Positions 14,880 to 23,246 of a stretch of 64,000 bases of DNA are shown piece after piece. The notes beneath the pieces were generated by a model. It saw only the letters and a program-made list of their open reading frames with translations, had not been told where the DNA came from and did not search any database. The stretch's first letter is position 1. The number at the start of each line of letters is the position of its first letter. Origin of the DNA: Streptomyces geranii (lineage in GTDB: Bacteria; Actinomycetota; Actinomycetes; Streptomycetales; Streptomycetaceae). The stretch covers positions 160,680 through 224,679 of the forward strand of contig NZ_PJME01000011.1 in the NCBI RefSeq assembly GCF_002954775.1. The letters are read 5' to 3'. The position numbers and the translations under genes are program-made.

Positions 14880-16271
14880 ATGAGCCCCCGCCCCAAGAAG
14901 CTGAACATGGAATCGTCCGTCTATGAGGGCAGCGACGGTTGGTGGCACGGCCGCGTCACCATGGGCATCAAAGACGATGGCAGCTACGACCGCCGCCACC
15001 GCAGGGCCAGGACCGAGCCTGAAGTACGCCGCAAGGTACGCGAGTTGGAGAACCTGCGGGACAAGGGACGCGCCCCCAAAGCGGGCCGCAAGCCAACCGT
15101 AGAGCAGTGGATGACCACGTACCTCACGGACATCGCGAGCCTGAAGCTCAAGCCGCGCTCGCTGGATGACTACTGGTCGAAGACCCGAAACGACATCGTC
15201 CCCGGCGTCGGCAAGCACCGCCTCGACAAGCTGGCCCCGGAGCACCTGGAACGCATGTACCGAGTGATGCTCGACAACGGCCACGCGCCCTCCCACGTGG
15301 TCAAGGTCCACCGCATCCTCTCCCGCGCCCTGAAAATCGCGCACCGCCGCCGGATCATCGGCGAGAACGTGGCCACCCTCGTAGACCCGCCCACCGTCGA
15401 CGAGACCGAGGCGAACCCCTTCACGACCGAGCAGGCAAAAGCGTTCCTGAAAGCCGCCGCCAAGCGCCCCACCTTCATGCGGTGGTGCGTGGGCGTCGGG
15501 ATGGGCTTCCGGCAAGGGGAAACCCTGGGACTCCGGTGGGCCTATGTCGACTTCGACGCAGAGCTGTTCAACCCCCAGTGGCAGCTTCAGCGCCTCACCT
15601 GGCGCCACGGATGCGCCGACGCCCGCGCGTGCGGCGAACGCCTCCACCGATTCGAGCCGTGCCCGCCGGACTGCCGGACGCACAAGAACTACAAGCGCGG
15701 TTGCCCCAAGCCGTGCCCGAAGGATTGCCGACGGCACGCCACCGCATGTCCCGAGCGCAAGGGCGGCGGTCTGGTCTTCACCCGCCCGAAGACCAAAAAG
15801 AGCACGAACCCCGTACCGATCCCGCCGCCATTCATCCCCTACCTGCACGCGCACAAGCAGCAGCAGGACGAAATGCGGACCGCCGCCGGCGACGAGTGGC
15901 AGGAGTTCGGCGCGCTCTTCACGCGGCCGGACGGCCGTCCTCTCGACCCCCGGGCCGACTGGGAGGAGTTCAAGGAACTACTGGAGGAGGCAGGCATCAC
16001 CGACCGTCGCCTGTACGACGGGAGCCGCCACACCGCCGGCACGATCCTGAACGAACTCGGGGTGGACATGCCAACGATCATGGAGATTCTCCGGCACACC
16101 CAGATCAGCCAGACCAAGCGGTACGTGAAGGGCCGATCCCACCTCTCCAAGGACGCGATGCGCCGCATGGGAGATCACTTCATGCCGCAGCCTGAACCCT
16201 CAATTGAGACCACAATTGAGACCACGGACAGCAAGGCGGCTCGCGCCATGCGCCGCCGCCGGGTCCGGTAA
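14880..16271 (+). CDS. int: Tyrosine site-specific integrase
   Basis: A 463-residue protein. It has an N-terminal arm-binding part (1-65), SAM-like core-binding domain (about 70-165) and catalytic domain (about 175-435). Catalytic residues visible are R211 (GFRQGETLGLRW), R383-H384 (YDGSRHTAG), H406 (ILRHTQ) and Y415 (KRYVK). The first His of the usual HxxR box is not present. Residues 245-293 are a Cys/His-rich insert with nine Cys (CPPDC, CPKPCPKDC) that may bind zinc. The last 25 residues include IETTIETT, encoded by the right attP arm repeats. It integrates the element into tRNA-Thr. GGAGG lies before the ATG. Confidence 0.95.
   Translation: MSPRPKKLNMESSVYEGSDGWWHGRVTMGIKDDGSYDRRHRRARTEPEVRRKVRELENLRDKGRAPKAGRKPTVEQWMTTYLTDIASLKLKPRSLDDYWSKTRNDIVPGVGKHRLDKLAPEHLERMYRVMLDNGHAPSHVVKVHRILSRALKIAHRRRIIGENVATLVDPPTVDETEANPFTTEQAKAFLKAAAKRPTFMRWCVGVGMGFRQGETLGLRWAYVDFDAELFNPQWQLQRLTWRHGCADARACGERLHRFEPCPPDCRTHKNYKRGCPKPCPKDCRRHATACPERKGGGLVFTRPKTKKSTNPVPIPPPFIPYLHAHKQQQDEMRTAAGDEWQEFGALFTRPDGRPLDPRADWEEFKELLEEAGITDRRLYDGSRHTAGTILNELGVDMPTIMEILRHTQISQTKRYVKGRSHLSKDAMRRMGDHFMPQPEPSIETTIETTDSKAARAMRRRRVR
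16204..16227. repeat. Right attP arm repeat pair inside int
   Basis: Same 24 bases as 2116-2139, two TTGAGACCAC units, about 90 bp from the attR core. They are read in frame as part of IETTIETT in the integrase C-terminus. Confidence 0.6.
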
Positions 16272-16310
16272 AAGCAAAAGCCCCAGGTCACGGCGAGTGA
16301 GTCCTGAGGC
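16270..16310 (-). terminator. Replacement terminator for tRNA-Thr supplied by the element
   Basis: Read leftward, arms at 16303-16310 and 16280-16287 (one G-T pair) are followed by TTTTGCTTTT (complement of 16270-16279). It lies just beyond the 3' end of tRNA-Thr, in element DNA, and overlaps the end of int. Confidence 0.65.
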
Positions 16311-16317
16311 TTCCACA

Positions 16318-16361
16318 GAGCCGCCTTCGGGATTCGAACCCGAGACCTACGCATTACGAGT
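16318..16361. repeat. attR core of the AICE
   Basis: Identical to 1956-1999. It forms the 3' part of the intact tRNA-Thr gene. Recombination between the two copies would release a circle of about 14.36 kb and leave one tRNA gene. Confidence 0.93.
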
Positions 16362-16392
16362 GCGTTGCTCTGGCCATCTGAGCTAAGGCGGC
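16319..16392 (-). tRNA. tRNA-Thr (CGT)
   Basis: Read on the minus strand: acceptor GCCGCCT/AGGCGGC, D arm GCTC/GAGC, anticodon stem ACGCA/TGCGT with loop CTCGTAA (anticodon CGT), T arm TCGGG/CCCGA with loop TTCGAAT, discriminator T. All stems pair fully. CCA is not encoded. It is the integration target of the AICE and stays functional. Confidence 0.97.
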
Positions 16393-16467
16393 GCGCTGTC
16401 CACACCATGGTGCGATCAGCAACGTCGGTAAGTCTACACAGTTTCCGGGGGTGCTCCGCACACCCCC

Positions 16468-16491
16468 CTGAGGCCCCCGAAGAGGCCTCAG
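16468..16491 (-). terminator. Hairpin downstream of the Slp-type peptidase gene
   Basis: Eight-bp arms (16468-16475, 16484-16491) with an eight-base loop, 30 bp past the stop codon of the leftward gene. No T run. Confidence 0.5.
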
Positions 16492-16520
16492 CACCCGCCT
16501 TCGCCACCCCCGCTACGACC

Positions 16521-18056
16521 CTACGAGCACCGCTTCCCCTCCACCGGGGGCGTCCCCCGGAGGAGATACGCGTTGATCGTATCGTCGATGCAGTCGCTGC
16601 CCCGGCCGTACGCCGTGTGCCCGTCGCCCTCGTACGTGAGGAGGCGGGCCGAGGAGAGTTGGGCGGCCAGGGACTGGGCCCAGGGGTACGGGGTCGCCGG
16701 GTCGCGGGTCGTGCCGACGACCACGATCGGGGCCGCGCCCTTCGCCTCGATGCGGTGCGGCTCGCCCGTCGGGCGGACCGGCCAGTACGCGCAGTTCAGG
16801 GAGGACCAGGCCATCGCCGCGCCGAACACCGGGGACGCCTTCTCGAAGGACGGCAGCGCCTCGCGCACCTGTTCGGGGGTGGCGTACGCCGCCGGGAGGT
16901 CGAGGCAGTTCACGGCCGCGTTGGCGAACATCAGGTTCGTGTAGCGGCCGTCCGCGTCACGCTCGTAGTAGCTGTCCGCGAGGACCAGCAGACCCGCGCC
17001 GTCCTTGTCGCGCATCGCCGAGGTCAGCGCCTCGCGCAGTTGCGGCCAGGTGCTCTCGTCGTACATCGCGGCGATCACACCCGTGGTGGCGAGTGCCTCG
17101 CCCAGCCGGCGGCCGTCCGCGTCGCCCGTCGGGATCGGTGACGCGTCGAGGCGGCCGAAGAACGCCTTCAGGTTGGTGCCGACCTCGCTCTCCTCCGTGC
17201 CGAGCGGGCAGTCCGGCTGCCGTACGCAGTCCTTCGCGAACGCGTCGAACGCCGTCTCGAAGCCCGCCGTCTGGCCGAGGCTCAAGCGGCTCGCGGACAG
17301 GGACGGATCCATCGCGCCGTCCAGGACGAGCCGGCCCACGCGGTCCGGGAACAGCTCCGCGTACGTCGCCCCGAGGAACGTCCCGTACGACGCCCCCACG
17401 TACGTCAGCCTCTTGTCGCCGAGGATCGCCCGCAGGATGTCCATGTCCCGGGCCGCCTCCACCGTGGACACATGCCGCAGCAGATCGGGCGAGCTGCTGC
17501 CGCAGCCCTCGGCGAACTTCTTGTACGCGCCGACCAGTTCGTCCGTCTCCCGGACGTTGTCGGGCGTCGTGTCCGTCTGCGTGTACGTGTCCATCTCGGG
17601 GCCGTCCAGGCACTCGACCGGCTCGCTGCGCGCCACCCCGCGCGGGTCGACCGCGACCATGTCGTAGCGCGCGCGGACCTCCGCCGGGTAGCCGATACCC
17701 GCGTACGACTGCAGGTACCCGACCGCCGAACCGCCCGGTCCGCCCGGGTTGACCAGCAGCGAACCCAGCGGCTTGCCGCTGCCCGTGGCCTTCTTGCGCG
17801 AGACGGCGAGCCTGACGTCGCCCTCGGACGGCGCCGCGTAGTCGAGAGGCGCCTTCATCGTGGCGCACTGGAAACCGGGCACACCGCACGACCGCCAGTT
17901 CAACTTCTGCGCGTAGTACGGCGCGAGGCCGGCCGGCACCGTGTCCGCCGACGAACTCGCCGCGCTCGTCGAACTCCCCGTGGAACACGCGGAGACGAGC
18001 AGCGCGGCGACCGCGAGCAAGGTCCAGGTCTGACGAGGGATGCGCCTCATTTGCAT
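16521..18056 (-). CDS. Secreted alpha/beta hydrolase, Slp/tripeptidyl aminopeptidase family
   Basis: A 511-residue exported lipoprotein. LLVSAC at about 20-24 is a lipobox. NPGGPGGSA (oxyanion hole), GASYGTFLG (nucleophile Ser) and GDGHTAYG (His) give the alpha/beta-hydrolase triad, and the C-terminus is TAP-like. Members remove tripeptides from mycelial proteins in Streptomyces (Tap, SlpD, SlpE). A second ATG two codons in (18050) may be the start. It stands alone, leftward, between tRNA-Thr and holB. Confidence 0.88.
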   Translation of the reverse strand: MQMRRIPRQTWTLLAVAALLVSACSTGSSTSAASSSADTVPAGLAPYYAQKLNWRSCGVPGFQCATMKAPLDYAAPSEGDVRLAVSRKKATGSGKPLGSLLVNPGGPGGSAVGYLQSYAGIGYPAEVRARYDMVAVDPRGVARSEPVECLDGPEMDTYTQTDTTPDNVRETDELVGAYKKFAEGCGSSSPDLLRHVSTVEAARDMDILRAILGDKRLTYVGASYGTFLGATYAELFPDRVGRLVLDGAMDPSLSASRLSLGQTAGFETAFDAFAKDCVRQPDCPLGTEESEVGTNLKAFFGRLDASPIPTGDADGRRLGEALATTGVIAAMYDESTWPQLREALTSAMRDKDGAGLLVLADSYYERDADGRYTNLMFANAAVNCLDLPAAYATPEQVREALPSFEKASPVFGAAMAWSSLNCAYWPVRPTGEPHRIEAKGAAPIVVVGTTRDPATPYPWAQSLAAQLSSARLLTYEGDGHTAYGRGSDCIDDTINAYLLRGTPPVEGKRCS

Positions 18057-18261
18057 TCACCGAGCGTAACCCTGAGGAGCGACACGGATACTCTCCGTCC
18101 ATGAAATGACCCATACGAGTTACGAGTTGCGGGTCACCAGCCACGGGATACGAATGAGCTACTGGTTACGAGTGATCAGCTCACGCCCGCCGATACCCGC
18201 ACCCGCACCCACGCTCGCACCCACGCCCACGCCTGCCTGCACCCGCTGCAGCCGACGTTCC

Positions 18262-19467
18262 TCAGCCCGCTCTCAGCGCCAGCGTCATCGCCTCCACCGC
18301 CAGCAGCGGTGCCACATTGCGGTCCAGGGCCTCCCGGCACGCGGCGATCGCGTCGATACGGCGGAGCGTCGACTCGGGCGAGCCGGCCCGGGCCAGGCGT
18401 TCCAGCGCGTCCTCGGCCTCCGCGTTGGCGATGGCCAGGCGACTGCCCAGCTGGAGTGCGAGTACGTCTCGGTAGAAGCCGGTGAGGTCGATCAGGGCCA
18501 GGTCCAGGGTGTCGCGCTGCGTACGCGTTCTGCGGCGCTTCTGCCGGTCCTCAAGGTCCTTCATCACACCCGCCGTGCCACGCGGCATCCGGCCGCCCTG
18601 CACCGCGCCCATCGCCTGCTTCAGCTCCTCCGTCTCCTTCACGTCCACCCCCTCGGCGAGCTGCTTGGCGTCCTCCGAGGCCGCGTCGATCAGCTCCTGG
18701 GCCGCCTTGAGACAGCCGCCGACGTCCGCCACCCGGAGCGGCAGCTTGAGCACGGCGGCCCGGCGCTCACGGGCCCGCGGGTCCGTGGCCAGCCGCCGGG
18801 CGCGTCCGATGTGGCCCTGGGTCGCCCTGGCCACGGTGTGCGCGACGTCCGGCTCGATGCCGTCCCGCCGGATGAGGATGTCGGCGACCGCCTCCACCGG
18901 AGGGGTGCGCAGCGTGAGGAGACGGCAGCGGGAGCGGATCGTGGGCAGCACGTCCTCGATGGACGGGGCGCACAGCAGCCACACCGTGCGCGGCGCGGGC
19001 TCCTCGACGGCCTTGAGCAGGACATTGCCCGCGCCCTCGGTGAGGCGGTCGGCGTCCTCCAGGACGATGACCTGCCAGCGTCCGACGGCCGGCGACAGCT
19101 GAGCGCGCCGCACCAGGTCGCGGGTCTCCTTGACGCCGATGGAGAGAAGGTCGGTGCGGACGATCTGCACGTCCGCGTGCGTGCCCACCAGGCTGGTGTG
19201 GCAGCCGTCGCAGAACCCGCAGCCGGGGATTCCGCCGAGGGCGCGGTCGGGGCTCACGCACTGGAGCGCGGCGGCGAAGGCGCGGGCCGCCGTGGAGCGG
19301 CCCGAGCCGGGCGGGCCGGTGAAGAGCCAGGCGTGCGTCATCTTCGACGCCTCGGGCAGCGGCTCTCTCGCGGCGACGGCCGTGACCAGGGCGTCGGCAT
19401 CCCGCGCGGCGGCCTCCAGCTGCGCGCTCACCTTCGCCTGACCCACCAGGTCGTCCCACACCGGCAT
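18262..19467 (-). CDS. holB: DNA polymerase III subunit delta'
   Basis: A 401-residue clamp-loader subunit. It starts MPVWDDLVGQ. The P-loop FTGPPGSGRST has Arg where Lys is usual, in keeping with a delta' subunit that does not hydrolyse ATP. The zinc-binding Cys group (CVSPDRALGGIPGCGFCDGC) follows at about 70-90, and the C-terminal collar domain is helical. It works with delta, gamma/tau and beta clamp in replication. It lies downstream of tmk, in the same direction, as is usual in actinobacteria, with a 209-bp gap. Confidence 0.93.
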   Translation of the reverse strand: MPVWDDLVGQAKVSAQLEAAARDADALVTAVAAREPLPEASKMTHAWLFTGPPGSGRSTAARAFAAALQCVSPDRALGGIPGCGFCDGCHTSLVGTHADVQIVRTDLLSIGVKETRDLVRRAQLSPAVGRWQVIVLEDADRLTEGAGNVLLKAVEEPAPRTVWLLCAPSIEDVLPTIRSRCRLLTLRTPPVEAVADILIRRDGIEPDVAHTVARATQGHIGRARRLATDPRARERRAAVLKLPLRVADVGGCLKAAQELIDAASEDAKQLAEGVDVKETEELKQAMGAVQGGRMPRGTAGVMKDLEDRQKRRRTRTQRDTLDLALIDLTGFYRDVLALQLGSRLAIANAEAEDALERLARAGSPESTLRRIDAIAACREALDRNVAPLLAVEAMTLALRAG

Positions 19468-19676
19468 GGGAACACCGCCCTTCCGTCACACGGTCAAACC
19501 GTCAAGCCGTTTCGTCACGGCTTGCCCCGCGAATCCCATTGTGCGGGCCACCACTGACAACGGGCTCCACCAGCAACCCGCACAAGCCCTCGTCACCGAC
19601 CACGCAGGCTCTCGCCCCGCCAACCCGCATCACAGCCGTCGCCCCCAAACACAGCCCCCCAACGACGCACAGCCCC

Positions 19677-22600
19677 TCAGCGACGCCGCCCGCCCCGCCC
19701 CCGCCCCTCGTCCCGTTCGTCGTCCACACGCGGACCGAGCAACTCGTCGGCCAGCGTGGGCAGATCGTCCAGCGGAGTCTCCTCCGCCCAGTCAGAACGC
19801 GGACGGCGGCGCGGAGCACCGTCGGCATCGACCTGGGGCAACTCCCGCGTGCGGTCCTCACCCGCCCCGGCCTGCCCGTCCGCCCGCTCGTCCCGGAAGA
19901 ACCCGGGCGGCACCCGATCCGCGGGCCCGCTGTCCCGCCGACCCGCACCGTCCTCCCGTACGGGAGGAAGCACCGCGGTCTCGTCGGCGGCACCCGGCAC
20001 CACGGGCGGCAGCACAGCCGTGTCATCGGCGGCACCCGAGGGAACCGGCGGCAGCACAGCCGTCTCGTCCGCCGCACCCGGCACCACAGGACGCAGCACA
20101 GCCGTCTCGTCCGCCGCACCCGAGCGAACCGAAGGCAGCACCGCGGTCTCATCGGCAGCCCCCAAGGGCACCGAAGGCTTCTGCAGCTTCGCGGTCACCT
20201 CAGAATCAGACCCACGCGACCGCTCACCACCAGCCCCACCGGCCCCCGCAGCGCCAGCCGAACCCGCACCTGAAGCTCCCCCACCGGCCCCAGAAGCCCC
20301 CGCCGCCTCAGCCACCTCTGCCTCTGCCTCTGCAGCCGCCGAAGCTGCCGCAGCCGCGGAAGCAGCCGCCGCGGCGGCCGAAGCCGCAGCCGCCGCCTCA
20401 GCAACCCGCTTCCGCTCCGCGGCCTCCACCGCCTCCGCCGCCCGCCGCCGCTCGGCCTCGGCCCGGACCAGCGCCTCCTCGGCCTTCCGCTGCTTCTCCA
20501 GCCGTCGTTCCTCCGCCTCCGCGTGCAGCCGCGCCTCCTCCTCGGCCTGCTTGCGTCGGCGGTCCTCGTCGGCCTTGCGGCGGGCCTCGGCCTCGGCGCG
20601 GGACTTCTCCTCCGCCAGCAGCCGCACCCGCTCCTCCTCGGCACGCCGACGCGCGTCCTCGGCCCGCTGCCGGGCCTCCTCGGCCTGGCGTTCGGCCTCG
20701 CGGCGCTGCGCCTCCTCCAGCTCGCGGCGCTTGCGCTCCTCCTCCTCGGCGCGCAGCCGGGCCAGCGTCTCCTGGCGTTCGCGTTCGAGGCGCTCCTCCT
20801 CGGCCTTGCGCGCGGCCTCTTCCTCCGCCTTGCGCCTGGCCTCCTCCTCGGCCGCCTTGCGGGCCTCCTCCTGGGCCTTCACCTCGGCCTCGGAGAGGGG
20901 CAGCATCAGGTCGAGCCGGTGCCGGACGACCGTCGTGACCGCCTCGGGCTCCTGGGCCGCGTCCACGATCAGGTAGCGGCCGGGGTCGGCGGCGGCCAGC
21001 GTGAGGAAACCGGAGCGCACGCGCTCGTGGAACTCGGCCGGCTCCGACTCCAGCCGGTCCGGCGCCTCGGTGAACCGCTCCCGCGCGGCCTCCGGGGAGA
21101 CGTCCAGCAGGACGGTCAGATGCGGCACCAGGCCATCCGTCGCCCAGCGCGAGATCCGCGCGATCTCCGTCGGGGACAGGTCCCGGCCCGCGCCCTGGTA
21201 GGCCACCGACGAGTCGATGTAGCGGTCGGAGATGACGATCGCGCCCCGCTCCAGAGCGGGCCGTACGACCGTGTCGACGTGCTCCGCGCGGTCCGCCGCG
21301 TACAGCAGCGCCTCCGCGCGGTGCGACAGTCCGGCGCTCGACACGTCCAGCAGTATCGACCGCAGCCGCTTGCCCACCGGGGTCGCCCCGGGCTCGCGCG
21401 TGACCACGACCTCGTGGCCCTTGGCCCTTATCCACTCGGCGAGCGCCTTCGCCTGCGTCGACTTGCCGGCGCCGTCGCCGCCCTCCAGGGCGATGAAGAA
21501 ACCGTTCGACGCGGGTGCCTGCACGGGGTCGTCGCCGCCGCGCACCGCGTCCCGCAGGTCGTGCCGCAGCGGTACGCCGGACCGGTCGTCGGCCTTGGCG
21601 AGGACCAGCGCGGCCACCGGCAGCAGCAGCGCGCCCACCAGCATCAGCGTGAACGCCGCGCCCCCGTGCGCGAACACGAACTTGCCGCTCTCCAGCCGAT
21701 GCGGCCCGATGAGGGCGGCCACCAGGGGCGCGATCAGCGCGGCCAGCGCCACGGACACCCGTACGACCGCGTGCAGATGCTCCGTAAGCCGCGTACGCCG
21801 CTGGTCCTCGGTCTCCTGGTCGAGCAGCGTGTGCCCGGTGTTGGCGGCGACGCCCGCGCCGATGCCCGCGAGGGCGACGATCAGCAGCACCGTCGTCACG
21901 TCCGGGACCAGCCCGGCGGCGAGCAGCGCGACCCCGGTGAAGGCGAGGGCCAGCGCGAGCAGCCGGCGCCGCGACAGCGACACCAGCACCTTCGGTGCCG
22001 TACGGATGCCGACGACCGTGCCGCCGGTCAGCGCGAGGACCAGCAGCCCGTACGTCACCGGTCCGCCGCCCAGGTCCTTGGCGTGCAGCACGGCCACGGA
22101 GACGGCCGCCGCGACCGCGCCGGAGACGGCCGCGCAGGCCAGTACGAGCAGCGGGATCGCGCCCGTACGGCCCGTCTCGGGAGCCGTGCCGGACTTGGGG
22201 CGGCGCAGGCCTTCGAGCGGTGACCGCGCGCGCGGGGTGCGGGCGTCGGGCAGTTCGAGGGCGGTGAGGACGGACAGCGAGGCGGCGAACAGCCCGGCGG
22301 CGACGTACGACCCGAAGGCCGCCTGGTGCACGCCGAACCACTCGATCCCGGTGCCCAGCAGGTTGTTGACCAGCGCGGCAACGACGAGCGCGGCGCCCGC
22401 GAGGGGCAGCGCGACGAAGGTCGTACGCAGGGACAGGCGCCGCAGGGCGTCCATGTGGTCCGGCAGCGGGCGGACCGTCGCCCCCTCCGGGGGAGGCGTG
22501 GGCAGCAGCGCGGGCGCCGCGCTCTCCCGGCACACCGTCCAGAACCGCTCGGCGACACCGCTCACGAAGGCGGTGACCAGGAGGACGGCGAGGGCGTTCT

Positions 22601-23027
22601 CCGGCGTCCAGTCGATCCACAGGGGCGCGATGATCATGAGTACGGCGCGCAGCCCGTCGGCGCCGACCATGGTCCAGCGGCGGTCGAGCGGGCCCTCCTG
22701 GGAGGTGAGCGACGTCAGCGGGCCGAGCAGGACGGCGCCGAAGAGCAGCGTGGCCAGAATCCGCGCCCCGAAGACGGCCGTCACGGCGAGCGCCACACCG
22801 CGGTACCCGCCGCCGAACGAGCCCTCCGCGATGGCCGCCTGAAGGACCAGCACCACCACGACCAGCAGCGCGAGCGCGTCGCCGACACCGCCCACCAGCT
22901 GCGCGCTCCACAGCCGCTTCAGCTGGGGCCGGCGCAGCAGGGCGCGGACGGCGCGTTCGCGGGAGTCCGCGACCAACGCGTCGTCGGGGGCCTGGGGAAT
23001 GGCCGTTGGCTGCTCTGCTGGCGTCAT
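19677..23027 (-). CDS. tmk: Thymidylate kinase fused to a membrane domain and a repeat-rich tail
   Basis: A 1116-residue protein of several parts. Residues about 35-480 are an MFS-like membrane domain with ten or more hydrophobic segments. Residues about 505-715 are a complete dTMP kinase: P-loop EGGDGAGKST, DRYIDSSVAYQGAGRDL, and an E-rich lid. Residues about 716-880 are an Arg/Glu/Ala coiled coil. Ala-rich and Gly-rich runs follow, then five repeats of GAADETAVLPPV type. dTMP kinase makes dTDP for DNA synthesis and is normally about 210 residues. Membrane-fused versions occur in Streptomyces as I recall; the reason is unknown. Confidence 0.93.
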   Translation of the reverse strand: MTPAEQPTAIPQAPDDALVADSRERAVRALLRRPQLKRLWSAQLVGGVGDALALLVVVVLVLQAAIAEGSFGGGYRGVALAVTAVFGARILATLLFGAVLLGPLTSLTSQEGPLDRRWTMVGADGLRAVLMIIAPLWIDWTPENALAVLLVTAFVSGVAERFWTVCRESAAPALLPTPPPEGATVRPLPDHMDALRRLSLRTTFVALPLAGAALVVAALVNNLLGTGIEWFGVHQAAFGSYVAAGLFAASLSVLTALELPDARTPRARSPLEGLRRPKSGTAPETGRTGAIPLLVLACAAVSGAVAAAVSVAVLHAKDLGGGPVTYGLLVLALTGGTVVGIRTAPKVLVSLSRRRLLALALAFTGVALLAAGLVPDVTTVLLIVALAGIGAGVAANTGHTLLDQETEDQRRTRLTEHLHAVVRVSVALAALIAPLVAALIGPHRLESGKFVFAHGGAAFTLMLVGALLLPVAALVLAKADDRSGVPLRHDLRDAVRGGDDPVQAPASNGFFIALEGGDGAGKSTQAKALAEWIRAKGHEVVVTREPGATPVGKRLRSILLDVSSAGLSHRAEALLYAADRAEHVDTVVRPALERGAIVISDRYIDSSVAYQGAGRDLSPTEIARISRWATDGLVPHLTVLLDVSPEAARERFTEAPDRLESEPAEFHERVRSGFLTLAAADPGRYLIVDAAQEPEAVTTVVRHRLDLMLPLSEAEVKAQEEARKAAEEEARRKAEEEAARKAEEERLERERQETLARLRAEEEERKRRELEEAQRREAERQAEEARQRAEDARRRAEEERVRLLAEEKSRAEAEARRKADEDRRRKQAEEEARLHAEAEERRLEKQRKAEEALVRAEAERRRAAEAVEAAERKRVAEAAAAASAAAAAASAAAAASAAAEAEAEVAEAAGASGAGGGASGAGSAGAAGAGGAGGERSRGSDSEVTAKLQKPSVPLGAADETAVLPSVRSGAADETAVLRPVVPGAADETAVLPPVPSGAADDTAVLPPVVPGAADETAVLPPVREDGAGRRDSGPADRVPPGFFRDERADGQAGAGEDRTRELPQVDADGAPRRRPRSDWAEETPLDDLPTLADELLGPRVDDERDEGRGRGGRRR
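19971..20172. repeat. Tandem ~45-bp repeats in the tail of tmk
   Basis: Five tandem units encode GAADETAVL(P/R)(P/S)V-type peptides with small changes in each. Copy number is likely to vary among strains by slippage or recombination. Confidence 0.75.
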
Positions 23028-23184
23028 GCTTTCAGCCTATCGGCAGCCACCGACAGCCCGAAGTGGCCGTCCACAGGCGCGACCGCCCCGACACCTGATG
23101 GTGATAAGGCGGTTGTTTTACGAAGCCGGTGCGAAGGCCCGGTGAAGGCGGGACACCGGAGTCGGGCGCACCCCCGCGGTCGCC

Positions 23185-23228
23185 GTCCGCGGGCGGCGAC
23201 CGCATCGCTGCCGTCGCCGCCCGCGGAC
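23185..23228 (-). terminator. Terminator between topA and tmk
   Basis: Sixteen-bp perfect arms (23185-23200, 23213-23228) with a 12-base loop, 18 bases after the topA stop codon. No T run. Confidence 0.75.
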
Positions 23229-23246
23229 CACTCGTCGACCGTCCGC

